NCBI RefSeq assembly: GCF_035653575.1
Contig: NZ_DASRBQ010000118.1
Coordinates: forward strand, 58,655 to 122,654
Reading direction: 5' to 3'
From: Actinocrinis sp035653575
Lineage (GTDB): Bacteria; Actinomycetota; Actinomycetes; Streptomycetales; Catenulisporaceae
DNA: 64,000 bases
Positions 1 through 7,097 of the stretch are shown in pieces (the stretch's first letter is position 1; each line of letters begins with the position of its first letter). The translations under genes were made by a program, and so were the position numbers. Under the pieces are notes generated by a model. It ran no database searches. It saw only the letters and a list, made by a program, of their open reading frames with translations, and was not told the DNA's origin.

Positions 1-238
1 GGTCGGGTTCGACGACTTCCCGCTCGCGGACATGCTGCGGCCGGGGATCACCGTCGTGGCGCAGGACATCGAGGCGCTCGGCCGGATCGCCGCGGAGACC
101 CTGTTCCGCAGGCTGGACGGCGATACCTCGCCGACCAGCACGCACATCGTCCCGACGCGCCTGATCACGCGCGGCTCCGGGGAAATCGCGGCCCCGGCGG
201 CGCGCGGCAAGCAAAGCCGAGACAGGATGAGCTCGTGA
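1..238 (+). CDS. LacI-family transcriptional regulator, C-terminal fragment
   Basis: Only the last ~78 codons are in the window; the reading frame enters at base 2 and stops with TGA at 236-238. The visible residues begin VGFDDFPLADMLRPGITVV and continue QDIEALGRIAAETLF, which is the typical end of the LacI/GalR periplasmic-binding-like effector domain. In this family that domain binds a sugar and controls an N-terminal helix-turn-helix, which lies outside the window. The stop overlaps the GTG start of the downstream sugar kinase (GTGA), so the two are probably co-transcribed and translationally coupled. The ligand cannot be told from this fragment; a sugar handled by the downstream kinase is an inference. 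Confidence 0.85.
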   Translation, partial: VGFDDFPLADMLRPGITVVAQDIEALGRIAAETLFRRLDGDTSPTSTHIVPTRLITRGSGEIAAPAARGKQSRDRMSS

Positions 239-1227
239 CGGAGTATCTCCAGGCCGAGCCGCCCTCGGCCGACCGACTCGGCCCGGCGTCCGGCCGGCCG
301 CGGCTGACCGTGATCGGGGAAGCTCTGATCGACCTGGTGCCGGGCTCCGGCCCCGGCGACTATCAGGCGCGGCCGGGCGGCAGTCCGTTCAACGTCGCGA
401 TCGGCCTGGCGCGGCTCGGTCATCGCGCGACCCTGATGGCGCGGCTCGCGGACAACGCCTTCGGCAGGCAGCTGCGCGAGCACGCCGCCGCGGAGGGCGT
501 CGATTTGAGCAGCGCGCCGCAGGCCACCGAGCCGACGACGCTCGCGGTGGTCTCCCTGGACGCGGAGGGCCACGCCGGGTACGACTTCTACCTCGACGGC
601 ACCGCCGACTGGCAGTGGACTGACGCGGAGCTGGCGCGGATCCCGCCGGACACAGCGGTGCTGCACGTCGGCTCGCTCGCCTCCTGGACGCAGCCCGGCG
701 ATCGGCACATCCGCGCCGCGGTGGCCCGATCGCGGCAGCACGGCAGCACTCTGATCAGCTATGACCCGAATATCCGTCCTCTGCTGCTCGGGAGCTCGGA
801 ACAGGCGCGGCCGCTCGTCGAGGACTTCGTCTCGGTGGCGCACCTGGTCAAGGCCAGCCGCGAGGACATCGAGTGGTTGTACCCGGGAACGGGTATCGCA
901 GAAGTCGGTGATCGGTGGCTGAAGCTCGGCGCGCTGGCCGTCGTGATCACGGACGGCCCGGACGGAGCGCATCTGCTGCGTCCGGACGCCGCACCGGTGC
1001 ACCGGCCGGGCCGCAAGATCCGGCTGGTGGACACGATCGGGGCCGGCGACGCGTTCACCTCCGGCCTGCTCGGCGGCCTGGTGCGGCGGGGGCTGCACCC
1101 GCCGGAGCGACTGAGCCAGTGCTCTGCCGAACTGCTGGCGGAGACGGTCGATGAAGCAGTGCTGATCTCGGCGCTCACCTGCGAGCGGGTCGGCGCCGAC
1201 CCGCCCTTCGCCGCCGCGTTGGCGTGA
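235..1227 (+). CDS. PfkB-family carbohydrate kinase (fructokinase-like)
   Basis: This 330-residue protein is a ribokinase/PfkB-fold sugar kinase that would phosphorylate a sugar with ATP in the cytoplasm. It carries the N-terminal family signature (GGSPFNVAIGLARLG, about residues 46-60) and the C-terminal signature DTIGAGDAF (about residues 264-272), which supplies the anion hole and the catalytic Asp. Length is normal for fructokinases. The GTG start overlaps the stop of the LacI regulator by 4 nt, so expression is likely coupled and sugar-controlled. The order LacI-PfkB suggests fructose or a related hexose, but the substrate is not proven by the sequence. Confidence 0.88.
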   Translation: MTEYLQAEPPSADRLGPASGRPRLTVIGEALIDLVPGSGPGDYQARPGGSPFNVAIGLARLGHRATLMARLADNAFGRQLREHAAAEGVDLSSAPQATEPTTLAVVSLDAEGHAGYDFYLDGTADWQWTDAELARIPPDTAVLHVGSLASWTQPGDRHIRAAVARSRQHGSTLISYDPNIRPLLLGSSEQARPLVEDFVSVAHLVKASREDIEWLYPGTGIAEVGDRWLKLGALAVVITDGPDGAHLLRPDAAPVHRPGRKIRLVDTIGAGDAFTSGLLGGLVRRGLHPPERLSQCSAELLAETVDEAVLISALTCERVGADPPFAAALA

Positions 1228-1361
1228 ACGGAGCCGGTCACCGCGACCCGCGGCGGCCGGCTCGATCTTCGGGACGGGGCTGAAAGTCTCAACGACGGAG
1301 CGGGCTATCCCGTGATGACCTGCGTCCATGTCGCGATCCAGGCGGCCTCGCCCGCTCTTGG

Positions 1362-1391
1362 TTGACACGAACGCGGCCTGGCGCCTACGGT
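1362..1391 (+). promoter_or_regulatory. Putative housekeeping-type promoter of the CBM2/kelch gene
   Basis: TTGACA at 1362-1367 is followed after 18 nt by TACGGT at 1386-1391, a good -35/-10 pair for the main actinobacterial sigma factor. It lies in the 328-nt gap between the kinase stop (1227) and the secreted protein start. The rest of that gap holds the inverted repeat at 1403-1425 and one related single half-site (GTCTCAACG, 1286-1294); nothing else is recognisable. Confidence 0.55.
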
Positions 1392-1402
1392 CCCGGGCAC
1401 AT

Positions 1403-1425
1403 CGCTGAGACCCAATGTCTCAGCG
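1403..1425. repeat. Perfect 9-bp inverted repeat just downstream of the promoter (putative operator)
   Basis: CGCTGAGAC (1403-1411) and GTCTCAGCG (1417-1425) are perfect reverse complements around a 5-nt centre. The element starts about 11 nt after the -10 box at 1386-1391, so it overlaps or closely follows the expected transcription start, a usual position for a repressor operator. It could instead be a 5'-UTR hairpin. A near-match half-site, GTCTCAACG, occurs at 1286-1294. Confidence 0.5.
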
Positions 1426-1555
1426 AGCTGATGGTTTTGGGCGCGCGGCGAAGGCCGGCGCGAGGGCACCCCGGAACACCAGCGCGCCGGGAAGTTTCCG
1501 GCGGCACGGTTTCGATCTGCACCTGACCATGTCCATCAGTGAGGAGCGAACGACC

Positions 1556-3505
1556 TTGTTTGCGTCAACAGGGCGCGGGCGAACGCCCGGGTCCCGCCCC
1601 GGCCTGCGCCGCGCCGCCGTCGCCTGCGGCGTAGCCGCCCTCGGCTCGAGCGCAGTCGTCGCCGTGACGGCGGGCGGGGCCAGCGCCGCGTCCGGCTGTC
1701 AGGCCACGTATTCGATCACCAGCCAGTGGAGCACCGGTTTCGGCGTCAGCGTCGCGGTGACCAACCTCGGCGCGCCGATCAGCTCGTGGAACGTCGGCTG
1801 GAGCTTCCCCGGCAACCAGCAGATCACCCAGCTGTGGAACGGCACTTACACCCAGAGCGGTTCGAACGTCTCCGTCGCGAACGTCTCCTACAACGGCTCG
1901 GTCGGGACCAACGCGGCCCTCTCCTTCGGCTTCAACGGCTCGTATTCGGGCACGAACGCGGCTCCCGCGCAGCTCACCCTGAACGGCACCGTGTGCAACG
2001 GCTCGGTGAGTTCGACCTCTGCCACGCCGAGCCCCACCTCGGCGTCGCCGACCCCGACGCCGAGTTCCAGCCCGAGCAAGAGCCCGACGCCGAGCCCCAG
2101 CGCCAGCCCGACTCCGTCGTCCTCGCCCTCCTCGAACCCCGGTGCGGGCACGTGGGTGGCCGCACCGGTGAACCAGTTCAGCGGCGGACCGGCCACGTTC
2201 ATGTGGCTGATGAGCGACGGCAGCATCCTGTCCAACGGCGCGGACCTGCACCAGTGGGTCAAGCTGGTGCCCGACGCGTTCGGCAGCTACGCCAACGGCC
2301 ACTGGGTCTCGCTGGCCACCAGCCCCTACGGCCTCGGCGCGGCGCAGGAGCACATCCTGCCGGACGGCCGCTTCTACCAGGCCGGCGGCGAATACGTGTA
2401 CTTCTGGCCCTCCGGCAGCTCCGCCAACGACCACAACGGCGTGCAGCTGTACAACCCGGTGACCAACACCTGGAGCCTTGGCCAGTCCGGCCTCTACGGC
2501 AACCTGTGGGACACCGGAAGCGCCAGCCTGCGCAACGGCTCGATCGTCTCCAGCGACCAGCGCACCCCCAGCACGCAGATCTTCAGCCCCGCCACCAACA
2601 GCTGGACCGCGGCCGGATCCCGGCCCACCACCTCCGGTGAAGACGGCTGGGTGCCGCTCTCGGACGGCTCGGTGGTCTCCGTGGGCAACTACGGCGCCTA
2701 CCGCTTCGACCCGACCAACAACACCTGGCACACCCTGGCCACCCCGCCCTCCGGCTACGCCAACGGCAACGTGGACTCTTCCATGGTCACCGAGATGTAC
2801 AACGGCAAGATCTTCGTGGCCGGCAGCAACACCACCGCGATCTACACCCCCGGCTCCACCACCAGCAGCCCCGGCAGCTGGGTGACCGGACCGCCAACGC
2901 CTCAGGGCACGTACACCGACGACGTGTACACCAGCGTCGAACCCAACGGCAAGGTCATCTTCGACTCGGTCAAGTGCAGCTGGCTCACCAACCAGTGCGG
3001 CTCCGCGTCAGGACCGATGATCGACGAATATGACCCCAGCACCAACTCCATCAGCACCATTCCCGAACCCCCCGACTCCTCCGGACAGGTCGTCAACTTC
3101 CTCGACCTGCCCAACGGCCAGGTCATGGGCGCCGCCGGCGGCCGCAACTGGATCTGGACCCCGGTCGGCGGACCGCAGGACTCCTGGCGCCCCACCGTCA
3201 CCAGCGTCACGGCCAACTCCGACGGCTCCTACCACCTGGCCGGCACCCAGCTGTCCGGCTTGGTGGCTACCGGCGAGGACGACTTCCAGGCCCCGGAGAA
3301 CTACCCGATCGTCTACCTGAAGGACAGCGCTGGCCACGTGTACTACGCCCGCACCTACAACTGGAGCTCCGAGGTACCCAGCAAGCCTGGCGAAGCGCAG
3401 ACCACTGAGTTCGCGCTGCCCTCAGGCCTCGCGCACGGTACGTACTCGCTGTACGTGTCGTCGTGCGGCGTCTCGTCCCTGGCTGCCTACTCGTTCACGT
3501 ACTGA
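1556..3505 (+). CDS. Secreted CBM2-containing kelch / galactose-oxidase-like protein
   Basis: A predicted secreted protein with a signal peptide (Arg-rich n-region, hydrophobic core, Ala-rich cleavage region around GGASAASG), a family-2 cellulose-binding module (about 100 residues beginning CQATYSITSQWSTGFG and closing LNGTVC), a Pro/Ser/Thr linker, and a kelch-like beta-propeller with repeated LxDGSxxxxGG and YNPxTNTW motifs. A C-terminal beta-sandwich follows. The overall plan resembles actinomycete galactose-oxidase-like enzymes, but I could not place the copper and Tyr-Cys cofactor residues, so oxidase activity is unproven. TTG at 1556 is preferred because GAGGAG (1541-1546) lies 9 nt upstream. 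The frame also has ATGs at 1529 and 1415, the latter inside the loop of the inverted repeat. Likely role: binding and modifying plant polysaccharide outside the cell. Confidence 0.75.
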   Translation: MFASTGRGRTPGSRPGLRRAAVACGVAALGSSAVVAVTAGGASAASGCQATYSITSQWSTGFGVSVAVTNLGAPISSWNVGWSFPGNQQITQLWNGTYTQSGSNVSVANVSYNGSVGTNAALSFGFNGSYSGTNAAPAQLTLNGTVCNGSVSSTSATPSPTSASPTPTPSSSPSKSPTPSPSASPTPSSSPSSNPGAGTWVAAPVNQFSGGPATFMWLMSDGSILSNGADLHQWVKLVPDAFGSYANGHWVSLATSPYGLGAAQEHILPDGRFYQAGGEYVYFWPSGSSANDHNGVQLYNPVTNTWSLGQSGLYGNLWDTGSASLRNGSIVSSDQRTPSTQIFSPATNSWTAAGSRPTTSGEDGWVPLSDGSVVSVGNYGAYRFDPTNNTWHTLATPPSGYANGNVDSSMVTEMYNGKIFVAGSNTTAIYTPGSTTSSPGSWVTGPPTPQGTYTDDVYTSVEPNGKVIFDSVKCSWLTNQCGSASGPMIDEYDPSTNSISTIPEPPDSSGQVVNFLDLPNGQVMGAAGGRNWIWTPVGGPQDSWRPTVTSVTANSDGSYHLAGTQLSGLVATGEDDFQAPENYPIVYLKDSAGHVYYARTYNWSSEVPSKPGEAQTTEFALPSGLAHGTYSLYVSSCGVSSLAAYSFTY

Positions 3506-3557
3506 TGCCGCACCTTTCGACACTCCTGATGCAGCGGTAATCGCTACGTGAGCGCAG

Positions 3558-3587
3558 GCGCGGGCGGTCGACACAGGCCGCCCGCGC
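3558..3587 (+). terminator. Rho-independent-type terminator after the CBM2/kelch gene
   Basis: GCGCGGGCGG (3558-3567) pairs perfectly with CCGCCCGCGC (3578-3587) over a 10-nt loop and is followed by the pyrimidine-rich TCTGTTCTCC. It lies 52 nt after the stop codon. Confidence 0.7.
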
Positions 3588-3655
3588 TCTGTTCTCCTGC
3601 CGCCGGGCGGCCGAAGGTTGCGCGGCCCGAGCCGACATCGGACGGCGCCAGCGCT

Positions 3656-3668
3656 TATGGTCGGCAGC
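3656..3668 (+). promoter_or_regulatory. Leaderless-type -10 box of the OsmC gene
   Basis: TATGGT at 3656-3661 lies 7 nt before the ATG at 3669, the spacing expected if transcription starts at the start codon. There is no good Shine-Dalgarno sequence before this ATG, which fits a leaderless transcript. Confidence 0.45.
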
Positions 3669-4118
3669 ATGAGCACGAATGACGACTCCCCCAGCCCGGA
3701 CACGCTGCGCAGCGTGCGCGTCGACCGGATCGCCGCCGGACGGTACACCGCGACCAATCCGCGCGGCGTGACGATCGACCTCGGCTCCGGCGACGAGCTC
3801 TTCTCGCCGGTCGAGCTGCTGCTGGCCGCGATCGGCGGCTGCACCGCGATCGACGCCGACGTCGCGACCAGCCGGCATGCCGAGCCGACCGGGTTCTCGG
3901 TCACCGTGACCGGCCACAAGATCAAGGACGACCAGGGCAGCCGGATGACAGACCTCGAAGTCACCTTCCGGGTCTCCTTCCCCGAGGGCGCACAGGGCGA
4001 CGCGGCCCGCGCGATCCTGCCGCGCGCGGTGAAGCTGTCGCACGACCGGCTGTGCACGGTCAGCCGCACCGTCGAGATCGGCACGCCGGTCAAGTCGGTG
4101 GTCGCGGACCAGGGATGA
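3669..4118 (+). CDS. OsmC/Ohr-family protein
   Basis: A 149-residue OsmC-fold protein. Family members are small cytoplasmic thiol peroxidases or their relatives that protect against organic hydroperoxides. The two conserved cysteine regions are present: LLLAAIGGCTAIDAD in the middle and HDRLCTVSRTVEIG near the C-terminus, the latter being typical of the OsmC/YhfA-like branch. ATG 3669 was chosen because of the -10 box at 3656-3661 and because upstream in-frame codons (from 3618) encode a non-homologous leader. It stands alone between a terminator and the SRPBCC-MarR promoter. Whether it is a true hydroperoxide reductase or a functionally unassigned relative cannot be decided here. Confidence 0.85.
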   Translation: MSTNDDSPSPDTLRSVRVDRIAAGRYTATNPRGVTIDLGSGDELFSPVELLLAAIGGCTAIDADVATSRHAEPTGFSVTVTGHKIKDDQGSRMTDLEVTFRVSFPEGAQGDAARAILPRAVKLSHDRLCTVSRTVEIGTPVKSVVADQG

Positions 4119-4136
4119 GAGCGGCGTCCGGCCCCC

Positions 4137-4165
4137 TTGACCGATAGTCTATGCACAGATAATCT
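4137..4165 (+). promoter_or_regulatory. Promoter of the SRPBCC-MarR operon
   Basis: TTGACC at 4137-4142 and TAATCT at 4160-4165 are separated by 17 nt, close to consensus for the main sigma factor. The -10 region lies inside the large palindrome at 4145-4177, so a protein bound there would block RNA polymerase. Confidence 0.6.
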
Positions 4166-4177
4166 GCGTACAGACTA
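4145..4177. promoter_or_regulatory. Long palindromic operator, probable MarR autoregulatory site
   Basis: The arm TAGTCTATGCACAGA (4145-4159) and the arm TCTGCGTACAGACTA (4163-4177) are reverse complements at 12 of 15 positions around a TAA centre. Flanking CCGA and TCGG extend the symmetry with one extra base. The palindrome covers the -10 box and ends about 20 nt before the SRPBCC start. The operon's second gene encodes a MarR regulator, and MarR proteins usually bind palindromes in their own promoters, so this is the obvious candidate site. Confidence 0.6.
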
Positions 4178-4196
4178 ATCGGAGAGGGGACAGGTC

Positions 4197-4727
4197 ATGT
4201 GGCAGTACGAGCACTCCATCGAGACCGACGCGGCTGCAGAGGCGCTGTGGGCGCGCTGGGCCGATGTGGCCACGTGGGCCGAGTGGAACGCGGACATCGA
4301 GAAGGTGGAGCTGGAGGGGCCGTTCGCGGCCGGCAGCCGCATCACGATGACGCCGCACCTCGACGAGCCGGTGCTCCTGCGGCTCGTCGAGGTGCGCGAG
4401 CACGAGACCTTCGTCGACGTCGCGGAGTTCGGCGGGGTGGTGATCCGCACAATGCACCGGCTTGAGCGGCTGAGCGCGGATCGCACCCGCATCACCTATC
4501 GGACCGAGATCACCGGGCCGGCCGCGGGCGAACTCGGTCCGCAGGTCGGTCCGGCGATCACCGCGGACTTCCCGGAGACGATGGCGGCGCTGGCGCGCGC
4601 GGCCGGTGGCCGTGTCGATAGCGGTGTCGATGGCGGTGTCGGTGGCGAGGCCGCGGCGGGCGGTGGAGCCGGCGCCAAGAAGGAGGCCGAAGCCGCGGCG
4701 GGCCACAAGTCAGGGGCCGAGGACTGA
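4197..4727 (+). CDS. SRPBCC-fold (polyketide cyclase/START-like) protein
   Basis: A 176-residue protein whose first ~140 residues have the SRPBCC/Bet v1-like pattern (WARWADVATWAEWNADIEKV, then EGPFAAGSRITMTP), a helix-grip fold with a hydrophobic ligand pocket. The last ~40 residues are low-complexity Gly/Ala/Glu/Lys and partly encoded by three tandem 12-bp repeats (4612-4647). A strong ribosome site (GGAGAGGGGA) precedes the ATG. The stop overlaps the start of the MarR gene (TGATG). Pairing of a SRPBCC protein with a MarR regulator suggests a ligand-handling or detoxification role; the ligand is unknown. Confidence 0.8.
   Translation: MWQYEHSIETDAAAEALWARWADVATWAEWNADIEKVELEGPFAAGSRITMTPHLDEPVLLRLVEVREHETFVDVAEFGGVVIRTMHRLERLSADRTRITYRTEITGPAAGELGPQVGPAITADFPETMAALARAAGGRVDSGVDGGVGGEAAAGGGAGAKKEAEAAAGHKSGAED
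4612..4647 (+). repeat. Three tandem 12-bp repeats inside the SRPBCC gene
   Basis: GTGTCGATAGCG, GTGTCGATGGCG and GTGTCGGTGGCG follow each other directly with one or two changes between neighbours. They encode the Val-Asp-Gly-rich start of the low-complexity C-terminal tail and look like slipped-strand expansion. Confidence 0.7.
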
Positions 4728-5152
4728 TGGCCTTGCAGCCGGCCGAGAGTCCGGGGTTCCTGCTGTGGCACGCGACGCTGCGCTGGCAGCGCGCGGTCAC
4801 GGCCGCCCTCGCCCCGCTGGACCTGACGCATGTGCAGTTCGTCCTGCTGGCCTGCGCCTGGTGGGCCGGCCGGCAGGGCGAGCCGCCGAACCAACTCGCG
4901 CTGGCCGGGCAGGCGGGCACGGATGTGAAGATGACCTCCTCCGTGCTCGCCGCGCTGGAAAGCAAGGGCCTGATCGTTCGAGAGACCGACCCCCGTGACA
5001 CCCGCGCCAAGCGAGTCGCGGTCACCGAGCGCGGCGCCGCGTTGGCGCCGCAGGCGATCGAGGCGGTGGAGCGGGCGGACGCGGAGTTCTTCCGGCCCGT
5101 CAAGGCGCAGGACGCGCTGGAGCTGCTGCGTCGCCTGACCGAGGACCGCTGA
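4727..5152 (+). CDS. MarR-family transcriptional regulator
   Basis: A 141-residue winged-helix regulator. It shows the MarR pattern of an N-terminal dimerisation helix, a helix-turn-helix (QLALAGQAGTDVKMTSSVLAALESKGL, given here in outline), the wing with the conserved DPRDTRAKRVAVTERG segment, and a C-terminal helix. MarR proteins are dimeric repressors released by small ligands or oxidation. The ATG overlaps the SRPBCC stop by one base, so the two are translationally coupled, and the palindrome at 4145-4177 is its likely operator. A role over the downstream ABC exporter (start 5231) is possible but not shown. Confidence 0.9.
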   Translation: MALQPAESPGFLLWHATLRWQRAVTAALAPLDLTHVQFVLLACAWWAGRQGEPPNQLALAGQAGTDVKMTSSVLAALESKGLIVRETDPRDTRAKRVAVTERGAALAPQAIEAVERADAEFFRPVKAQDALELLRRLTEDR

Positions 5153-5158
5153 CCGGCG

Positions 5159-5208
5159 CTGACAAGAGTTGAGCCCGCCACTGTCAGCTCGTGTCAGGGC
5201 GGTGTCAG
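5159..5208. repeat. Cluster of TGTCAG boxes upstream of the DrrAB-type exporter
   Basis: TGTCAG occurs at 5182-5187, 5192-5197 and 5203-5208, steps of 10 and 11 bp, about one helical turn. Its reverse complement CTGACA is at 5159-5164. Such phased hexamers could be a binding array for a regulator of the exporter that starts 22 bp downstream. Confidence 0.4.
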
Positions 5209-5230
5209 CGCCGCGTGCGACCTTGAGCCC

Positions 5231-6229
5231 ATGACACAGACAAAGGTTGCGGCGACAACGGTCGACGCCGCGGTGTCCACGCGGGGCCTGGTCAAGAAGT
5301 TCGGGGACCAGGTGGCCGTCGACGCGGTGGACCTCGACGTGGCGACCGGGACCGTGTTCGGGTTGCTCGGGCCGAACGGCGCCGGGAAGACCACCATCGT
5401 GCGGATGCTGGCCACGCTGCTGGCCCCGGACGGCGGCACGGCCTCGGTCGGCGGCTTCGACGTGGTGCGGCAGGCACACGCGGTGCGCCGGGTGATCGGC
5501 CTGACCGGCCAGTACGCCTCGGTCGACGAGGCGCTCAGCGGCCGGGAGAACCTTTACATGATCGGGCGGCTGCTGGACATGCCGGCCAAGGCGGCGCGCA
5601 CTCGCGCCGACCAGCTGCTGGAGACCTTCGGGCTCAGCGACTCGGCGAAGAAGCTGGCCAAGCACTACTCCGGCGGCATGCGCCGCAGGCTGGACCTGGC
5701 CGCCTCGCTCGTCGGCACCCCGCAGGTACTCTTCCTCGACGAACCGACCACCGGGCTCGACCCGCAGCGGCGCAACGACCTGTGGGACATCGTGCGCGAG
5801 CTGGCCTGGAACGGGACCACCGTGCTGCTGACCACGCAGTACATGGAGGAGGCCGAGGCGCTGGCCCGGCAGATCGCGGTGATGGACCGCGGTCGGATCA
5901 TCGCATCCGGATCGCCCGAGGAGCTCAAGCACCAGGTGGCCGGGCGGCGGCTGCGGGTGCGTCCCGCGGACGCGATCGACCTGCCGGTCCTCCAGGCGCT
6001 GATGGCTGAGGTGCTGGGCACCGCACGGGAGGAGGGCATCGGCCAGGTGAGCGGTCCGCTCGCCGAGGACGAGCAGCTGAACCTGGTGCTGCGCGAGATC
6101 GCCGCCAAGGAGATCGCGCTCGCGGACGTCAGCACGTTCACGGCCTCGCTTGACGAGGTCTTCATCACGCTGACCGGCACGAGCGCCGGCGGCGACAGCG
6201 ACGGCGGGACTCGAAAGGAAGAGCACTGA
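5231..6229 (+). CDS. DrrA-family ABC transporter ATP-binding protein
   Basis: A 332-residue ATPase of the daunorubicin-resistance (DrrA) type that would energise export of a drug or lipid. Walker A is GPNGAGKTT (about residues 47-55), the signature is YSGGMRRR, and Walker B is LFLDEPTTGLD. The C-terminal extension typical of DrrA proteins follows, ending with a DEVFITLTG-type motif. It is coupled to the permease gene by a TGATG overlap. It follows a SRPBCC-MarR pair and a set of TGTCAG boxes, suggesting drug- or metabolite-controlled expression. The substrate cannot be read from the sequence. Confidence 0.92.
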   Translation: MTQTKVAATTVDAAVSTRGLVKKFGDQVAVDAVDLDVATGTVFGLLGPNGAGKTTIVRMLATLLAPDGGTASVGGFDVVRQAHAVRRVIGLTGQYASVDEALSGRENLYMIGRLLDMPAKAARTRADQLLETFGLSDSAKKLAKHYSGGMRRRLDLAASLVGTPQVLFLDEPTTGLDPQRRNDLWDIVRELAWNGTTVLLTTQYMEEAEALARQIAVMDRGRIIASGSPEELKHQVAGRRLRVRPADAIDLPVLQALMAEVLGTAREEGIGQVSGPLAEDEQLNLVLREIAAKEIALADVSTFTASLDEVFITLTGTSAGGDSDGGTRKEEH

Positions 6230-7071
6230 TGAGCGCGGTGGAGGCAAGCGCGGCGGACACGGCGCTCGCGCGGCCGGGAACCAGCAGGGGGGTTTCCGGC
6301 CGGGTGTCGTTCGCCGAGTGGCTGCGGCACAGCGGGACGATGATCCGGCGGAACCTGCTGTCGATCAAGGCGGATCCGGAAGAGCTCATGGACGTCACGA
6401 TCTTCCCGCTGATCATGACGGTGCTGTTCACGTACGTGTTCGGCGGGGCGATGAAGAACAGCGTCAACGGGAACTACCTGGAGTTCCTGGTGCCGGGCAT
6501 CCTGGCGCAGATGCTGACCTTCGGCACCATGTACACCGGGATCAAGCTGAGCAACGACTTCTCCAAGGGCGTGATCGACCGCTTCCGCTCACTGCCGATC
6601 GCCCGCTCGGCCGTCCTGAACGGACACATCGTGGCGGCGCTGATGCGGCTGCTGATCGCGGCCGTGATCACCACGGCCTCGGCAGTGGCGCTGGGTTTCC
6701 GCGTGCACACCTCGCCACTGGCCTTCCTAGCCGGAATCGGAGTGCTGATGACGCTCGGCCTGGCGATCTCGTGGGTGGCGGTGTACATCGGCTCGACCGC
6801 GAAGACTCCGCAGGCAGTGCAGGGCGTGGGTCAGCTGGTGCTGTTCCCGATGATGTTCGCCTCGTCCATCTTCGCGCCGACCACCACCATGCCCGGCTGG
6901 CTCCAGGCCTTCGTGAAGATCAACCCACTGACGACGGCCGCGGACTCGGCCAGGGCACTGATGATCGGCGGGCCGGCGTTCCACGCGGTATGGGTCACGC
7001 TGCTGTGGTCCGCGGGGCTGACGGCGGTGTTCGCGCCGCTCGCGGTGCGGGCCTACAAGCGGCGCAGCTGA
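6229..7071 (+). CDS. DrrB-family ABC-2 type permease
   Basis: A 280-residue ABC-2 permease with about six membrane segments, partner of the upstream DrrA-type ATPase. It opens with a cytosolic stretch (RHSGTMIRRNLLSIKADPEE) typical of DrrB proteins, followed by the first helix IFPLIMTVLFTYVFGG and the conserved central ABC-2 block around SNDFSKGVIDRFRSLPI. The ATG overlaps the ATPase stop and has AAGGAAGAG upstream. Together the pair would form a DrrAB-like exporter of an unknown hydrophobic compound. Confidence 0.92.
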   Translation: MSAVEASAADTALARPGTSRGVSGRVSFAEWLRHSGTMIRRNLLSIKADPEELMDVTIFPLIMTVLFTYVFGGAMKNSVNGNYLEFLVPGILAQMLTFGTMYTGIKLSNDFSKGVIDRFRSLPIARSAVLNGHIVAALMRLLIAAVITTASAVALGFRVHTSPLAFLAGIGVLMTLGLAISWVAVYIGSTAKTPQAVQGVGQLVLFPMMFASSIFAPTTTMPGWLQAFVKINPLTTAADSARALMIGGPAFHAVWVTLLWSAGLTAVFAPLAVRAYKRRS

Positions 7072-7078
7072 CGGCCGT

Positions 7079-7097
7079 GCCTGACGCCGGGTCAGGC
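7079..7097. terminator. Short bidirectional hairpin between convergent genes
   Basis: GCCTGAC (7079-7085) and GTCAGGC (7091-7097) pair perfectly over a 5-nt loop. The hairpin sits between the permease stop and the convergent AfsR-like gene and overlaps that gene's stop codon. There is no T-run, so termination is likely but unproven. Confidence 0.45.

Noticed and set aside
4496..6247. 583-codon minus-strand ORF across the MarR and ABC ATPase genes
   Set aside because: It crosses two conserved plus-strand genes in an antisense frame and has no domain of its own.
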